Shown here: positions 7,501 through 15,982 of the stretch, in pieces
How the letters are laid out: each line of letters begins with the position of its first letter
Numbering within the stretch: position 1 is the stretch's first letter
Origin: Sulfurimonas sp.
GTDB taxonomy: Bacteria > Campylobacterota > Campylobacteria > Campylobacterales > Sulfurimonadaceae
Assembly (NCBI GenBank): GCA_027064045.1
Contig: JAMOQK010000063.1
Coordinates: 1 to 32,536 of the forward strand
Direction: 5' to 3'
Length of the DNA stretch: 32,536 bases
The notes under the pieces: model-generated
What the model was told of the DNA's origin: nothing
The model's input: the letters and a program-made list of their open reading frames with translations, nothing else
Databases searched by the model: none
Translations under genes and position numbers: made by a program

Positions 7501-9067
7501 GAAAATAGTTATAAAGATTTATAGATTTATGAGATAAAACTGCCAAAGAAGCATCATTCCCCATAGAACCAGTTGCTTCATAAGCATCATTTGCCATTGG
7601 TGTCAAAACAGTTTTTAAATCTTCTTGAGTATAACCAAAACATTTTTGTCTTTGTAAAATAGTATTATGATTTGGTTGTTTTACCTCTGTATTTAGTGGT
7701 AAATCATCAAGGTTTATCTTTTGATTTTCTATCCACTCTTTATATGGATATGCTTTTGAAATCTGTTCTTTTATCTCTGTATCATTGATAATTCTTCCAT
7801 TTTCCAAATCAGCCAAAAACATTTTACCAGGTTGAAGTCTCCCTTTTAAGACTATATCTTCACTAGGAAATTCCAAAGCACCCTGCTCACTTGCCATAAC
7901 TAAAATATTATCTTTTGTTAATGAGTATCTTGAAGGTCTTAAACCATTTCTATCAAGTGTAGCACCTATAAATCTACCATCAGTAAAAGCAACCGAAGCT
8001 GGTCCATCCCAAGGCTCCATAAATGTTGCATGGTACTCATAAAAAGCTTTTCTTGCCTCATCCATCTCATCATCACGCCAAGCTTCAGGTATCATCATCA
8101 TCATAACATGTGGAAGTTTTCTACCAGCTAGAGTTAAAAGTTCTATAACATTATCTAAAACAGAACTATCACTCCCTTTGTCTTCATTTATAAGATATGG
8201 ATAGATTTTATCAAGTTCATCATCACTAAAAAGTTTTGATTTTAAAAGTGATTTTCTCGCTCTCATCCAATTAATATTTCCCCTAAGAGTGTTTATCTCC
8301 CCATTGTGAGCAATATATCTAAATGGTTGAGCCAATGCCCATGACGGAAAAGTGTTAGTTGAAAATCTACTATGAACCAAAGCGATAGCCGATTCAAAAT
8401 CATCTTCACTCAAATCTGCAAAAAAGAGTGGTAACTGCTCAGTGATGAGCTGACCTTTGTACGAGATGGTTTTATAACTCATGGATGGCATATAAAAATA
8501 CCCTGTCCCCTGAATTGGTGATGCAGTGACAAGAGATTGTGCGTACTTTCTTATAACAAAAAGCTTTCTTTCAAACGCTTCAGAGTCTATTGTCTGAGCC
8601 TTTTTTATAAAAACATGTCGAACTATCGGTTCAACTGCTTTTACTGTATCTCCAAGTGTTTCATTGCATGTTGGAACTTTTCTCCATCCCAAACACTCTT
8701 GACCAAGTTCTTCTATACACTCTTCAACTATACTCTCACACTCCGTATAAGCATTTGGATCTCGAGGTAAAAACACAACACCAACACCATAAGAACCAAA
8801 TTCTGGCAACTCTATCCCCTGCTCCTTTGCAACCCTTCTCATAAACTTATCTGGCATCTGAGTAAGTATCCCAGCACCATCACCTGAGTTCTTCTCAGCT
8901 CCAACAGCACCACGATGTTCAAGATTTGCCAGAAGCTTTAAACCTTTACTAACTATATCATGAGATTTTTCACCCTTCAGATGTGCAACAAACCCCACAC
9001 CACAAGCATCATGCTCAAACTCAGGATCATAAAGACCCTCCCTTGACGGATAACATTTTAGTTTCAT
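4568..9067 (-). CDS. gltB: Glutamate synthase large subunit
   Basis: This 1499-residue protein is a full-length GltB: glutamine + 2-oxoglutarate to two glutamates. A propeptide of 21 residues precedes the nucleophile Cys22 (HDACGVGFVAHLKG), the start of the class II glutamine amidotransferase domain. The central and FMN-binding synthase domains follow (GQLPGHKVDEIIGAIRHSTPG; ISGFDGGTGASP). A 3Fe-4S cysteine cluster CIMMRKCHLNTCPVG lies around residues 1125-1140. The C-terminal beta-helix domain (FGAFVNSGITFEIEGDANDY) is present. The gene heads a minus-strand operon with gltD and the NosL-like gene. ATG 9067 matches the family N-terminus. An inverted repeat lies directly upstream of the start. 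Confidence 0.98.
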   Translation of the reverse strand: MKLKCYPSREGLYDPEFEHDACGVGFVAHLKGEKSHDIVSKGLKLLANLEHRGAVGAEKNSGDGAGILTQMPDKFMRRVAKEQGIELPEFGSYGVGVVFLPRDPNAYTECESIVEECIEELGQECLGWRKVPTCNETLGDTVKAVEPIVRHVFIKKAQTIDSEAFERKLFVIRKYAQSLVTASPIQGTGYFYMPSMSYKTISYKGQLITEQLPLFFADLSEDDFESAIALVHSRFSTNTFPSWALAQPFRYIAHNGEINTLRGNINWMRARKSLLKSKLFSDDELDKIYPYLINEDKGSDSSVLDNVIELLTLAGRKLPHVMMMMIPEAWRDDEMDEARKAFYEYHATFMEPWDGPASVAFTDGRFIGATLDRNGLRPSRYSLTKDNILVMASEQGALEFPSEDIVLKGRLQPGKMFLADLENGRIINDTEIKEQISKAYPYKEWIENQKINLDDLPLNTEVKQPNHNTILQRQKCFGYTQEDLKTVLTPMANDAYEATGSMGNDASLAVLSHKSINLYNYFHQLFAQVTNPPIDPIREESVMSLTSYIGSQGNLFQEVDENRNFIKLSSPILTNVQLEKLRGVSKFNFKAKTINILFDATKKGSMESSLERIKEEASKALEDGYQVIILSTRGTSKTKAAIPTLLATSAVHHHLIAKGTRTNCGLVVETAEAREIHHFATLIGYGANAINPYLAFESIEDMRKRKMIKEDISPQTAEQNYIIAIGKGIYKIMSKMGISTIRSYTGAQIFEAVGLGDELVDKYFKGTPSRLGGIDADTLETETLLCHAIAYPKQIIEANDLGVGGQYSYRQRGENHLFSPEAIFLLQQSTKNNDYNTFKRYTKIIDEPQEEFVTLRSLLEFTKQQPIPIDEVEPVENIMKRFATGAMSYGSISEEAHTTLAIAMNSIGAKSNTGEGGEDSKRFGTNKNSKIKQVASGRFGVTANYLVNAEELQIKLAQGAKPGEGGQLPGHKVDEIIGAIRHSTPGVGLISPPPHHDIYSIEDLKQLIHDLKNSNPHARINTKLVSEVGVGTIAAGVAKAYSDVVLISGFDGGTGASPQTSIKHAGLPWELGLAETHQTLIKNGLRGRIVVQTDGQLRTGRDFAIATLLGAEEWGIATSALVVEGCIMMRKCHLNTCPVGIATQDKDLRAKYTGKAEHVVNFVRFLATDLREIMAELGFRTIDEMVGRVDKLKAKEGINHFKAKHLQLDKLLHKMHVRSEDTPYKTSQQDHGIDMALDNELIKLSQSAIDNKTPIKEYIKLRNINRTVGTMLSSVMTKKYGEVGLPEDTIYFKADGSCGQSFGAFVNSGITFEIEGDANDYFGKGLCGGKLILYPPKNSTYDANRTTILGNVAFYGATSGEAYIYGQAGERFCVRNSGAKVVVGSIGDHGCEYMTGGRAVILGDIGKNFGAGMSGGIAYIYDEKGNLKSRINGGMVDLDAIESDEDETEVKSMIENYVKYTSSKEAKEILDSWKDAKSKFIKVMPQDYKRVLALKKEEV

Positions 9068-9083
9068 AATAAGACTTCTTATT
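9068..9083. promoter_or_regulatory. gltB: Inverted repeat abutting the gltB start codon
   Basis: AATAAGA at 9068-9074 and TCTTATT at 9077-9083 are exact reverse complements with a two-base centre, directly upstream of the gltB ATG and covering the place of its ribosome-binding site. It could be an operator or an mRNA hairpin that limits translation. Arms this AT-rich can also arise by chance. Confidence 0.35.
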
Positions 9084-9126
9084 TTGGATTTTCTAAATTC
9101 TATCTAATAATATATATAAGTTTGCT

Positions 9127-9155
9127 TTGAAGTATAAATATTTTTCTGTTATAAT
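9127..9155 (+). promoter_or_regulatory. Predicted sigma70-type promoter for the 9228 operon
   Basis: A perfect -10 box TATAAT at 9150-9155 is preceded, 17 bases away, by TTTGAA at 9127-9132 as a plausible -35. Transcription would begin near 9162, about 65 bases before the TTG start at 9228. The 160-base gap also has to hold the divergent gltB promoter; AT-rich candidates lie around 9100-9115 on the minus strand but none is decisive. Confidence 0.5.
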
Positions 9156-9227
9156 GATTTTCAAGAAACGATACCTTCACACATAAAAATTATAAAAATG
9201 CTTCGTTAAACAAAAGGATAAGAATAA

Positions 9228-10541
9228 TTGAATTGGCTAAACTTTTTTGAAACTAAAACACAGATAAACCACCCTTTTGGAAGAGGTACAAATGCTAATC
9301 TTGCTCCAGATGAGGAGATACTTTTTAACAAGTCATATGAAGCGTTTGAAAATGGTGATATTTTAAATGCTTATCAATATTTTTTGACATCATTACAAAA
9401 TTTTACAAACGAAACTGCTAACAATAACATTGTAACAAAGCTACAAGATGACATATTGATCTTTGAGATTTACCAAGGAACTGCAAAAATCAAAGGGCAT
9501 ATAACAAAAGAACACCTATATGCTGAAGTGATTATAACAAAAAAAGACAATATAAATGTAGCTATAAAAAGATATATATTAGAGAGAAATTATCAACTAA
9601 CTTATGCTTATTATTTTAGTGATGACAAGTATATTAAACTAAAACTTTTTCATGACAACATAGCTATGAATCCACATAAAATATTTTTTCCACTAAGAGA
9701 GATAGCATTAAATGGAGATTTTGACAAAGAGTATATAAAATCTGAATTTCCAAATGTAATTCTTGAAGATATACAACATTTAGAAAAGTTAAGTGATGAT
9801 GAACTAAATATAAAATATAAATTTTTACGCAACTGGATAGATGAGGTAGAGAGTAAAATCACAATGTTACCATCAAATGATAAAGATGGAATGCAAGCTT
9901 TTATATATCTTAATCTTTTGTTTAAAATAGACTATTTATTGATACCAAAATATGAAATTTATCAAGATATAAGTAAAAAAATACAGCAATATTTCAATGA
10001 TGAAACTAATACTGTTGAAACAAAAAATGAAGAGCTAAGAGAGTATATCATCAAATTAAAAAATATAGATTTTGCTGAATTTAAAACAAAATTCTATAAT
10101 GCTAAATACACTTTTAACCCAACTGAAAAAACTTCTGTTGAGGAGATAAATAACTTTATAAGCGAATCATTACTGAGAATAAGATGGTACAAAAATAACA
10201 GATACAATCAAATAATCCCAACTATTTACAAATATATAGCTTTTTATATCTTATATAATTATGGGTTACATCCTGTCATAAAAGAGTTGTTACATACACT
10301 TGTAGAGATTCAAAATCCTCAGTTTTTTAAAGAGTTAAACTATCCTACACTTTACAATGAGGAAAAAAACTCTTTTTCAAAAAGAGTTATCATCTCAAAA
10401 ATAGAAGACACCATAACACCGTATCAAAGTCGATTTAAACTACTCAAACCTTTTGGAGACAAACTTAACTTCACCTCTTTAAATGAGTTTAGCAATAGTT
10501 TTTACCTACAAATAAAAGATTTAAATTTTGAGGAGATTTAG
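9228..10541 (+). CDS. Unknown protein coupled to a trypsin-like protease
   Basis: The 437-residue product starts at TTG 9228 (MNWLNFFETKTQ), with AAAGGAT about ten bases upstream. There is no signal peptide or membrane helix, so it should be cytosolic. Residues about 28-60 (SYEAFENGDILNAYQYFLTS) look like a single TPR-type helical hairpin. Residues about 70-170 alternate short strands and helices in a way that recalls the YbjN / type III chaperone fold, also suspected in the C-terminus of the next protein. The rest is helical and rich in Asn, Ile and Lys. Its stop touches the ATG of the protease gene with no gap, so the two are coupled and probably act together. A partner, regulator or substrate adaptor for the protease is the likeliest role, but this is inference. 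Confidence 0.75.
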   Translation: MNWLNFFETKTQINHPFGRGTNANLAPDEEILFNKSYEAFENGDILNAYQYFLTSLQNFTNETANNNIVTKLQDDILIFEIYQGTAKIKGHITKEHLYAEVIITKKDNINVAIKRYILERNYQLTYAYYFSDDKYIKLKLFHDNIAMNPHKIFFPLREIALNGDFDKEYIKSEFPNVILEDIQHLEKLSDDELNIKYKFLRNWIDEVESKITMLPSNDKDGMQAFIYLNLLFKIDYLLIPKYEIYQDISKKIQQYFNDETNTVETKNEELREYIIKLKNIDFAEFKTKFYNAKYTFNPTEKTSVEEINNFISESLLRIRWYKNNRYNQIIPTIYKYIAFYILYNYGLHPVIKELLHTLVEIQNPQFFKELNYPTLYNEEKNSFSKRVIISKIEDTITPYQSRFKLLKPFGDKLNFTSLNEFSNSFYLQIKDLNFEEI

Positions 10542-11636
10542 ATGGCATTAAACACACAATTAATCCTTGAAACATACATTGAGAATATTATCCAAATAAT
10601 GACACCTTATGGCACTGGCTCAGGCTTTATTATAGACAACATGATTATTACAAACTCTCATGTAGCTAGTGGTTTAAAAGAGGTTGTAATCAGTTCAAAG
10701 AAGATAAAAAGAGCTATAGCACCAGTTATATATGATGATCCATACTACGATTTAGCTTTTATTGATTTTGATATAAACACACCAAAAAATCCTTTAAAAT
10801 TCACAACTAAAATGGTTGAAGATGGAGATACCACCATAGCCATAGGACACCCTTACGGTTTAAACTATACAGCAACAGAGGGCATAGTATCTCGTGCGTC
10901 AAGACTTCAAGATGACTTAGAATATATACAAATAGATGCAGCCATAAATCCAGGAAATAGTGGTGGTCCACTTTTAAATATGGACGGAGATATTATTGGA
11001 ATAAATACTTTTATTATCCAAAATGCAAATAACTTAGGGTTTGCTCTACCATATTTTTATATACAAGAGGCTATAACTGCTTTTAAAAAAACAGGTAAAA
11101 AAAATATTATAAAATGTAGATCATGTAAAAATCTTATCGAGGAAAAAGAGATTAAAAATGATTATTGCCCAGAATGTGGAGTTAAACTAGAGATTGCAAA
11201 ACTCAGAAGAAAAGGGTATAACCCAGTTGGTGCTACAAAACTTTTAGAAGATATTTTATCTTCACTAAATATAAATGTAACATTAGCCAGAAGGAGTCAA
11301 GCTTCTTGGAAAATCGACAAAGGTAGTGCAAGAATAAATATAAACTACTACGAAAACGGAATCATCATAGGTGATACAAAACTATGTGCAATACCAAATA
11401 AAAATATAGAAAAAACCTATGACTATATGCTTAGTCAAAATAAAGATTTATCATATCTGCAATTTTCAATTAATGAAAACAGTATATATCTTTCATATCT
11501 TATTGTAGATTCATCTTTAACATTTAATGAAGGGCAACTAGCTATAAAAAGACTCTTAGAAAACTCAGATAAGTATGATGACATCTTAATAAATGAATTT
11601 GGTGCTATCAAACTCAAAAGAGATGAAGAAGAATAA
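10542..11636 (+). CDS. Cytoplasmic trypsin-like serine protease with zinc ribbon
   Basis: This 364-residue protein has an HtrA-like trypsin domain (about residues 10-180) with an apparently complete triad: His40 (TNSHVASG), Asp70 (YYDLAFI) and Ser140 (NPGNSGGPLL). Unlike HtrA/DegP proteins it has no signal peptide, no membrane anchor and no PDZ domain. Instead a zinc ribbon follows (CRSC at 192-195, CPEC at 209-212). A C-terminal alpha/beta domain of about 130 residues comes next, which I cannot name but which looks YbjN/type III chaperone-like. The ATG directly follows the stop of the 9228 gene, with GAGGAGA as ribosome-binding site inside that gene. The architecture suggests a regulated intracellular protease; substrate and trigger are unknown. 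Confidence 0.85.
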   Translation: MALNTQLILETYIENIIQIMTPYGTGSGFIIDNMIITNSHVASGLKEVVISSKKIKRAIAPVIYDDPYYDLAFIDFDINTPKNPLKFTTKMVEDGDTTIAIGHPYGLNYTATEGIVSRASRLQDDLEYIQIDAAINPGNSGGPLLNMDGDIIGINTFIIQNANNLGFALPYFYIQEAITAFKKTGKKNIIKCRSCKNLIEEKEIKNDYCPECGVKLEIAKLRRKGYNPVGATKLLEDILSSLNINVTLARRSQASWKIDKGSARININYYENGIIIGDTKLCAIPNKNIEKTYDYMLSQNKDLSYLQFSINENSIYLSYLIVDSSLTFNEGQLAIKRLLENSDKYDDILINEFGAIKLKRDEEE

Positions 11637-11657
11637 AACAAAAAAGGATTATCCCAC

Positions 11658-13613
11658 ATGCCAAAACAATTTTTAGAATTTAAAATAGATTTAGAAAGTT
11701 TTATTGACGAATTAAAAATAAGACTAGACAATAATGAGAAAAAAATTCAACAACTTTTAGATATGAAAGTAAAAACTTATACCTCTTTTGTAAAACCATT
11801 AGAAATGATGGAGGAGTACTTAGAACAGTTTTTCACTCCACTTTCACACATAAACAGTGTTAACAACTCAGATGAAACACAAAAGATTTATGCCGATTCA
11901 CTTCCTATAATAACGGAGTATTCTACAAAACTATCTCAAAATTTAGATATTTATAATGCTTATAAAGAGATACAAAAAAATGAAAAAGATAGTTTAAATG
12001 ATGAACAGTTAAGAGTTTTAGAGTTAAATATCCAACATTTTGAACTAAGTGGTGCGAACTTAGATGACAAAATAAAAGAAAAACTACAAGAGATAAATAT
12101 ATCTTTAAGTGAATTATCAAACAACTTTTCCCAAAATCTGCTAGATGCAACAAATGCTTATGAATATATAATCACAGATGAAGCCGATGTAGATGGGATT
12201 CCACACAGTGACAAAGAGAGTGCTTCTTTTCAAGAAGATGGTAAAACAAAATATAAATTTACACTCCACATGCCATCATATATAGCTTATATGACCTATG
12301 GTAAAAATGCAAAAATAAGAGAGGAACTATATAAAGCTTATGTAACTCGCGCACCACAAAATGAACAAATAATAGATAAAATTTTAGCATTAAAAAATGA
12401 GATGGCAAAACTACTTGGATTTGAAAGCTATGCAGCATATTCACTCGCATCAAAAATGGCAAAAGATGAAAAAACTGTTTTAAACTTTTTAGAAACCTTA
12501 CTAAAACACTCAAAAGCACAAGCAAAAAAAGAGTTAGATGAGCTTCAACAAATTGCACCAAAACAACTACAAAGTTTTGATACAGCTTACTACTCAGAAA
12601 TATTAAAAAAGAAAAATTATGACTTGGATGAGGAACTTTATCGCCCATATTTTGAGCAAAAAAGTGTAGTAGCTGGGATGTTTGAGTTTTTACATAAACT
12701 ATTTGGTATAAAATTTGAAAAAGTCAAAGAAAAACTTTGGGATGAAAAAGCAACTTCATATAACCTCTATCTAAATGACAAACTACAAGCTAGAGTATAT
12801 CTTGATTTAGAAGCTAGAGATAGCAAAAGAGGTGGTGCTTGGATGCACAACTGGCAATCTCACTGCAAAGATGAAAATGATAATGAGCAACTAGCTTCTG
12901 CATTTATAGTTTGTAATTTTCCACCATCAACAAAACAAAATCCGTCACTTCTAAGACATGATGATGTAGTTACACTTTTTCATGAGATGGGACATGCTAT
13001 ACACCACATGCTAAGTAGTGTTAATGAAAATGAAGTTAGTGGAGTAAATGGAGTTGAGTGGGATGCAGTAGAGTTTCCATCTCAATTTTTAGAAAACTTT
13101 GCTTATGAGCCAAAAGTTTTAAAAATGTTTGCTTCACACTATAAAAATGGTGAAATTATTTCAGATGATATGATCCAAAAACTAGTAGATAGTAAAAACT
13201 TTATGTCAGCTATGGGGATGTTAAGACAGCTTGAATTTTCCATATTTGATTTTAAACTACACACAAAACTTTATCAAGCAAGAGAGGTACAAAACCTCCT
13301 AGATGAGATAAGAGTTGAAACAGCACTTATAAAAACACCAAGTTACAATAAATTTCAAAACGGATTTGCACATATATTTGCTGGTGGATACGCCGCTGGA
13401 TATTACAGTTACAAATGGGCTGAAGTTTTAAGTGCAGATACTTTTATGAGCGTTGTTGATGAGGGTATATTTAGTTCAAAAACAGCAAAAGACTACCTAA
13501 ATATCATACTTAAATCTGGTGGTTCAAAAAGTATGGAAGTGCTTTTTAAACAACTTATGCAAAGAGATGTAAATCCAGATAATCTATTGAGACTAAATGG
13601 GATTAAACAGTGA
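11658..13613 (+). CDS. prlC: M3-family zinc oligopeptidase (oligopeptidase A-like)
   Basis: The 651-residue product matches the M3 metallopeptidase family, which cleaves short peptides in the cytoplasm. The zinc site is HEMGHAIHHML, His442 and His446 with Glu443, and the downstream Glu ligand lies in the GVEWDAVEFPSQFLENF segment characteristic of oligopeptidase A. Other family segments include KRGGAWMHNWQ and FAGGYAAGYYSYKWAEV near the C-terminus, so the enzyme appears intact. There is no signal peptide. The ATG follows the trypsin-like protease gene by 21 bases with AAAAAGGAT upstream, so an endoprotease and a peptide-degrading enzyme share one transcript. The assignment to PrlC rather than another M3 enzyme is likely but not certain. 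Confidence 0.93.
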   Translation: MPKQFLEFKIDLESFIDELKIRLDNNEKKIQQLLDMKVKTYTSFVKPLEMMEEYLEQFFTPLSHINSVNNSDETQKIYADSLPIITEYSTKLSQNLDIYNAYKEIQKNEKDSLNDEQLRVLELNIQHFELSGANLDDKIKEKLQEINISLSELSNNFSQNLLDATNAYEYIITDEADVDGIPHSDKESASFQEDGKTKYKFTLHMPSYIAYMTYGKNAKIREELYKAYVTRAPQNEQIIDKILALKNEMAKLLGFESYAAYSLASKMAKDEKTVLNFLETLLKHSKAQAKKELDELQQIAPKQLQSFDTAYYSEILKKKNYDLDEELYRPYFEQKSVVAGMFEFLHKLFGIKFEKVKEKLWDEKATSYNLYLNDKLQARVYLDLEARDSKRGGAWMHNWQSHCKDENDNEQLASAFIVCNFPPSTKQNPSLLRHDDVVTLFHEMGHAIHHMLSSVNENEVSGVNGVEWDAVEFPSQFLENFAYEPKVLKMFASHYKNGEIISDDMIQKLVDSKNFMSAMGMLRQLEFSIFDFKLHTKLYQAREVQNLLDEIRVETALIKTPSYNKFQNGFAHIFAGGYAAGYYSYKWAEVLSADTFMSVVDEGIFSSKTAKDYLNIILKSGGSKSMEVLFKQLMQRDVNPDNLLRLNGIKQ

Positions 13614-14617
13614 GGATACTAAGTTTAGTTTTACTTTTTGTATCCTTAGCTTTTGGAGATAAGATTTTGAAAATAGCAACATACAATGTAGAAAATCTAT
13701 TTGATTTAAGTCCAAATGGCTATAAATATAAAGAGTATAAGCCAAATACAAAATCGCTTTGGAACAAAAAGAACTATAAAATAAAATTAAAAAATATTGC
13801 AAAAGTTATAAAAGATATAGATGCTGACATCATAGCCCTGCAAGAGATAAGTTCACTCAAAGCCTTAAAAGATTTACGATACACACTTAAACAAGCTGGT
13901 CTATACTATCCCTACTATGCAATAGCAGATAACAAAACAACAGCTATAAAAGTAGCTTTACTAAGTAAAATACCATTTGTTTATACAAAAGAATTAAAAG
14001 TAACCTCTTCATACAAATACAGAAATATTTTAGAAGTAAAATTTCGTATAAATTCTCAAGATTTATATATATTTGTAAATCATTGGAAATCAAAATCTGG
14101 ACCTGAAAGCATGAGGATAGTTTCTGCCAAAAAGCTCATAAAAAGAGTCAAAGAGATAGGATATGATAAAAATATAATACTTTTAGGAGACTTCAATTCA
14201 GACTATGAAGAGTATAAAATCTTTAAAAGAAAAAGAAAACATAATGACACACATGGCAAAACAGGGATAAATCATGTTTTAAAAACTATAAAGCAAAACA
14301 ACCTCGTCAAAAATACAAAATATGAAAAGCATAATTTTTATAACCTTTGGTACGATACAAAAAAAAGAGATAGATACTCATATATTTTTAGAGGTAAAAA
14401 AGAGGCAATGGACAACATTTTAATCTCCCAATCCCTGCTAAACAAACAAGGTGTCTCCTATATGGAACATTCTATAACAAACTTTAAAAAAGCATACCTT
14501 TTTAAAAAAAATCATATCTATCGATGGCAAATGAGCAGAGGAAGAATAAAAAAACATAAAGGCAAGGGTTATTCAGACCACCTACCTGTCATAGCAAAAT
14601 TCAAAGTTCAACCTTAA
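13610..14617 (+). CDS. Exported endonuclease/exonuclease/phosphatase-family protein
   Basis: This 335-residue protein starts at GTG 13610, overlapping the stop of the M3 peptidase by four bases. Residues 1-16 (MRILSLVLLFVSLAFG) form a signal peptide, so it acts in the periplasm or outside. The fold is the Mg-dependent EEP superfamily (DNase I, sphingomyelinase, phosphatases): ATYNVENLFD near residue 23, DIIALQEISS with the metal-binding Glu near 79, ILLGDFNSDYEE with Asp and Asn, and SDHLPVIAKF with the catalytic His at the end. The sequence is very basic (many Lys), which would suit a nucleic acid substrate. The family is secure; nuclease rather than phosphatase activity is inference. Confidence 0.85.
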   Translation: MRILSLVLLFVSLAFGDKILKIATYNVENLFDLSPNGYKYKEYKPNTKSLWNKKNYKIKLKNIAKVIKDIDADIIALQEISSLKALKDLRYTLKQAGLYYPYYAIADNKTTAIKVALLSKIPFVYTKELKVTSSYKYRNILEVKFRINSQDLYIFVNHWKSKSGPESMRIVSAKKLIKRVKEIGYDKNIILLGDFNSDYEEYKIFKRKRKHNDTHGKTGINHVLKTIKQNNLVKNTKYEKHNFYNLWYDTKKRDRYSYIFRGKKEAMDNILISQSLLNKQGVSYMEHSITNFKKAYLFKKNHIYRWQMSRGRIKKHKGKGYSDHLPVIAKFKVQP

Positions 14618-14691
14618 AACAATATCTAAAAACTAGACTTAATTTTAAGAGACTTTCGATAAAATGACATAATTATTTTTAAAGAGCAAAC

Positions 14692-15798
14692 TTGGACTTA
14701 AATCTAAAAACACATACACAACATTTTACCAACCCTCTTTACTTAGAAAGTGGGCGTATATTAGAACCTTATGACATCACTTATGAGACATATGGGGAAA
14801 TAAATGAAGACAAAAGTAATGTTGTTGTAGTTTGTCATGCCCTTACAGGTTCACATCATGCAGCTGGAATTTATGAAGATGAGAATAAAGCTGGATGGTG
14901 GGATGGTCTTATAGGTTCAGGCAAAGCGATAGATACTGATAAATATTTTGTAATATGCTCAAATGTTATAGGAAGTTGCTTTGGCTCAACTGGCCCTATG
15001 AGTATGCAACACCCATATCAAGAGTATTATCGCTATAAATTTCCAGTTATTACCATAAAAGATATGATAAAAGCACAAAGAATACTTTTTGATAAACTTG
15101 ACATCCATAGAGTTCATGCCATAGTTGGTGGAAGCATGGGTGGAATGCAAGCACTTCAATTTGCTATCCACTACCCAAATTTTGCAAAAAACATCATCTC
15201 TTTAGCTGCAACTTATGCAACACAACCATGGGCAATAGCTTTCAATAAAGTAGCTCAAGAATCTATACTAAAAGACCCAGATTTTAAACAAGGGTATTAT
15301 GACCCTGAGATAATCACAGAACAAGGTTTAAATGGTATGGCAGTAGGTAGAATGGCAGGACACATAAGCTTTCTATCGCACGAATCTATGGCAAAAAAAT
15401 TTGGACGAGAGTACAAAAGAGATGATGGTCTTTATGAACTTTTTGGTAAATTTCAAGTGGAATCATATTTAGAATACAATGGACATAATTTTACAAAATG
15501 GTTTGATCCTTTAGCTTACCTATACATCACAAAAGCTATAAATATTTTTGATTTAGGAAGAGGATTTGACTCTTTAGCCGAAGCTATGAAAAAGATACAA
15601 GCAAAACTTCATCTTATAAGCTTTAAAGATGATATACTTTTTAAAAATACAGAGATGAAAAAAATATCTGATACACTAGATGAGATAGGTAATAACAATC
15701 ACACATATATAGATATAGATAGTGATTATGGGCATGATGCCTTTTTAGTAGAACTTGATAAATTTGATAACTATATAAAGGAAGCATTAAATGGCTAA
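14692..15798 (+). CDS. metX: Homoserine O-acetyltransferase
   Basis: The 368-residue product is full length for MetX, which acetylates homoserine with acetyl-CoA in methionine synthesis. It is an alpha/beta-hydrolase: oxyanion region CHALTGSHHAAG near residue 48, substrate loop GSCFGSTGPMS, nucleophile Ser148 in GGSMGGMQ, and the catalytic His in DSDYGHDAFLVE near the C-terminus. The start is TTG 14692 with AAAGAG upstream; the N-terminus then matches the family (LNLKTHTQHFTNPLYLESG). An AT-rich gap of 74 bases precedes it, with a possible -10 TAAAAT at 14660-14665. Its last codons overlap xseB. Confidence 0.95.
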   Translation: MDLNLKTHTQHFTNPLYLESGRILEPYDITYETYGEINEDKSNVVVVCHALTGSHHAAGIYEDENKAGWWDGLIGSGKAIDTDKYFVICSNVIGSCFGSTGPMSMQHPYQEYYRYKFPVITIKDMIKAQRILFDKLDIHRVHAIVGGSMGGMQALQFAIHYPNFAKNIISLAATYATQPWAIAFNKVAQESILKDPDFKQGYYDPEIITEQGLNGMAVGRMAGHISFLSHESMAKKFGREYKRDDGLYELFGKFQVESYLEYNGHNFTKWFDPLAYLYITKAINIFDLGRGFDSLAEAMKKIQAKLHLISFKDDILFKNTEMKKISDTLDEIGNNNHTYIDIDSDYGHDAFLVELDKFDNYIKEALNG

Positions 15799-15982
15799 AA
15801 AAAAAGAAGATTTTGAAACAAAATTGGATAGTGCAAAACAAATATTAGATACTCTTATGAAACCTGAAATAACACTTCAAGAGAGTGTAAAAGCATATGA
15901 AAAAGGGATGAGCGAGTTAAATGATGCTCAAAAAATACTTCAAGATGCTCAAATAAAAATCAATGAGATAAAGGCTAGTTAG
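15791..15982 (+). CDS. xseB: Exodeoxyribonuclease VII small subunit
   Basis: This 63-residue acidic/basic helical protein matches XseB. The family core is FETKLDSAKQILDTLMKPEITLQESVKAYEKGM in type (residues about 8-40), followed by a second helix. XseB binds in several copies to the large subunit XseA, which degrades single-stranded DNA; xseA is not in the window. The ATG overlaps the end of metX by eight bases, with AAGGAAG as ribosome-binding site. The stop TAG overlaps the GTG start of the next gene by one base, so metX, xseB and the two following genes form one coupled unit. Confidence 0.9.
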   Translation: MAKKKEDFETKLDSAKQILDTLMKPEITLQESVKAYEKGMSELNDAQKILQDAQIKINEIKAS

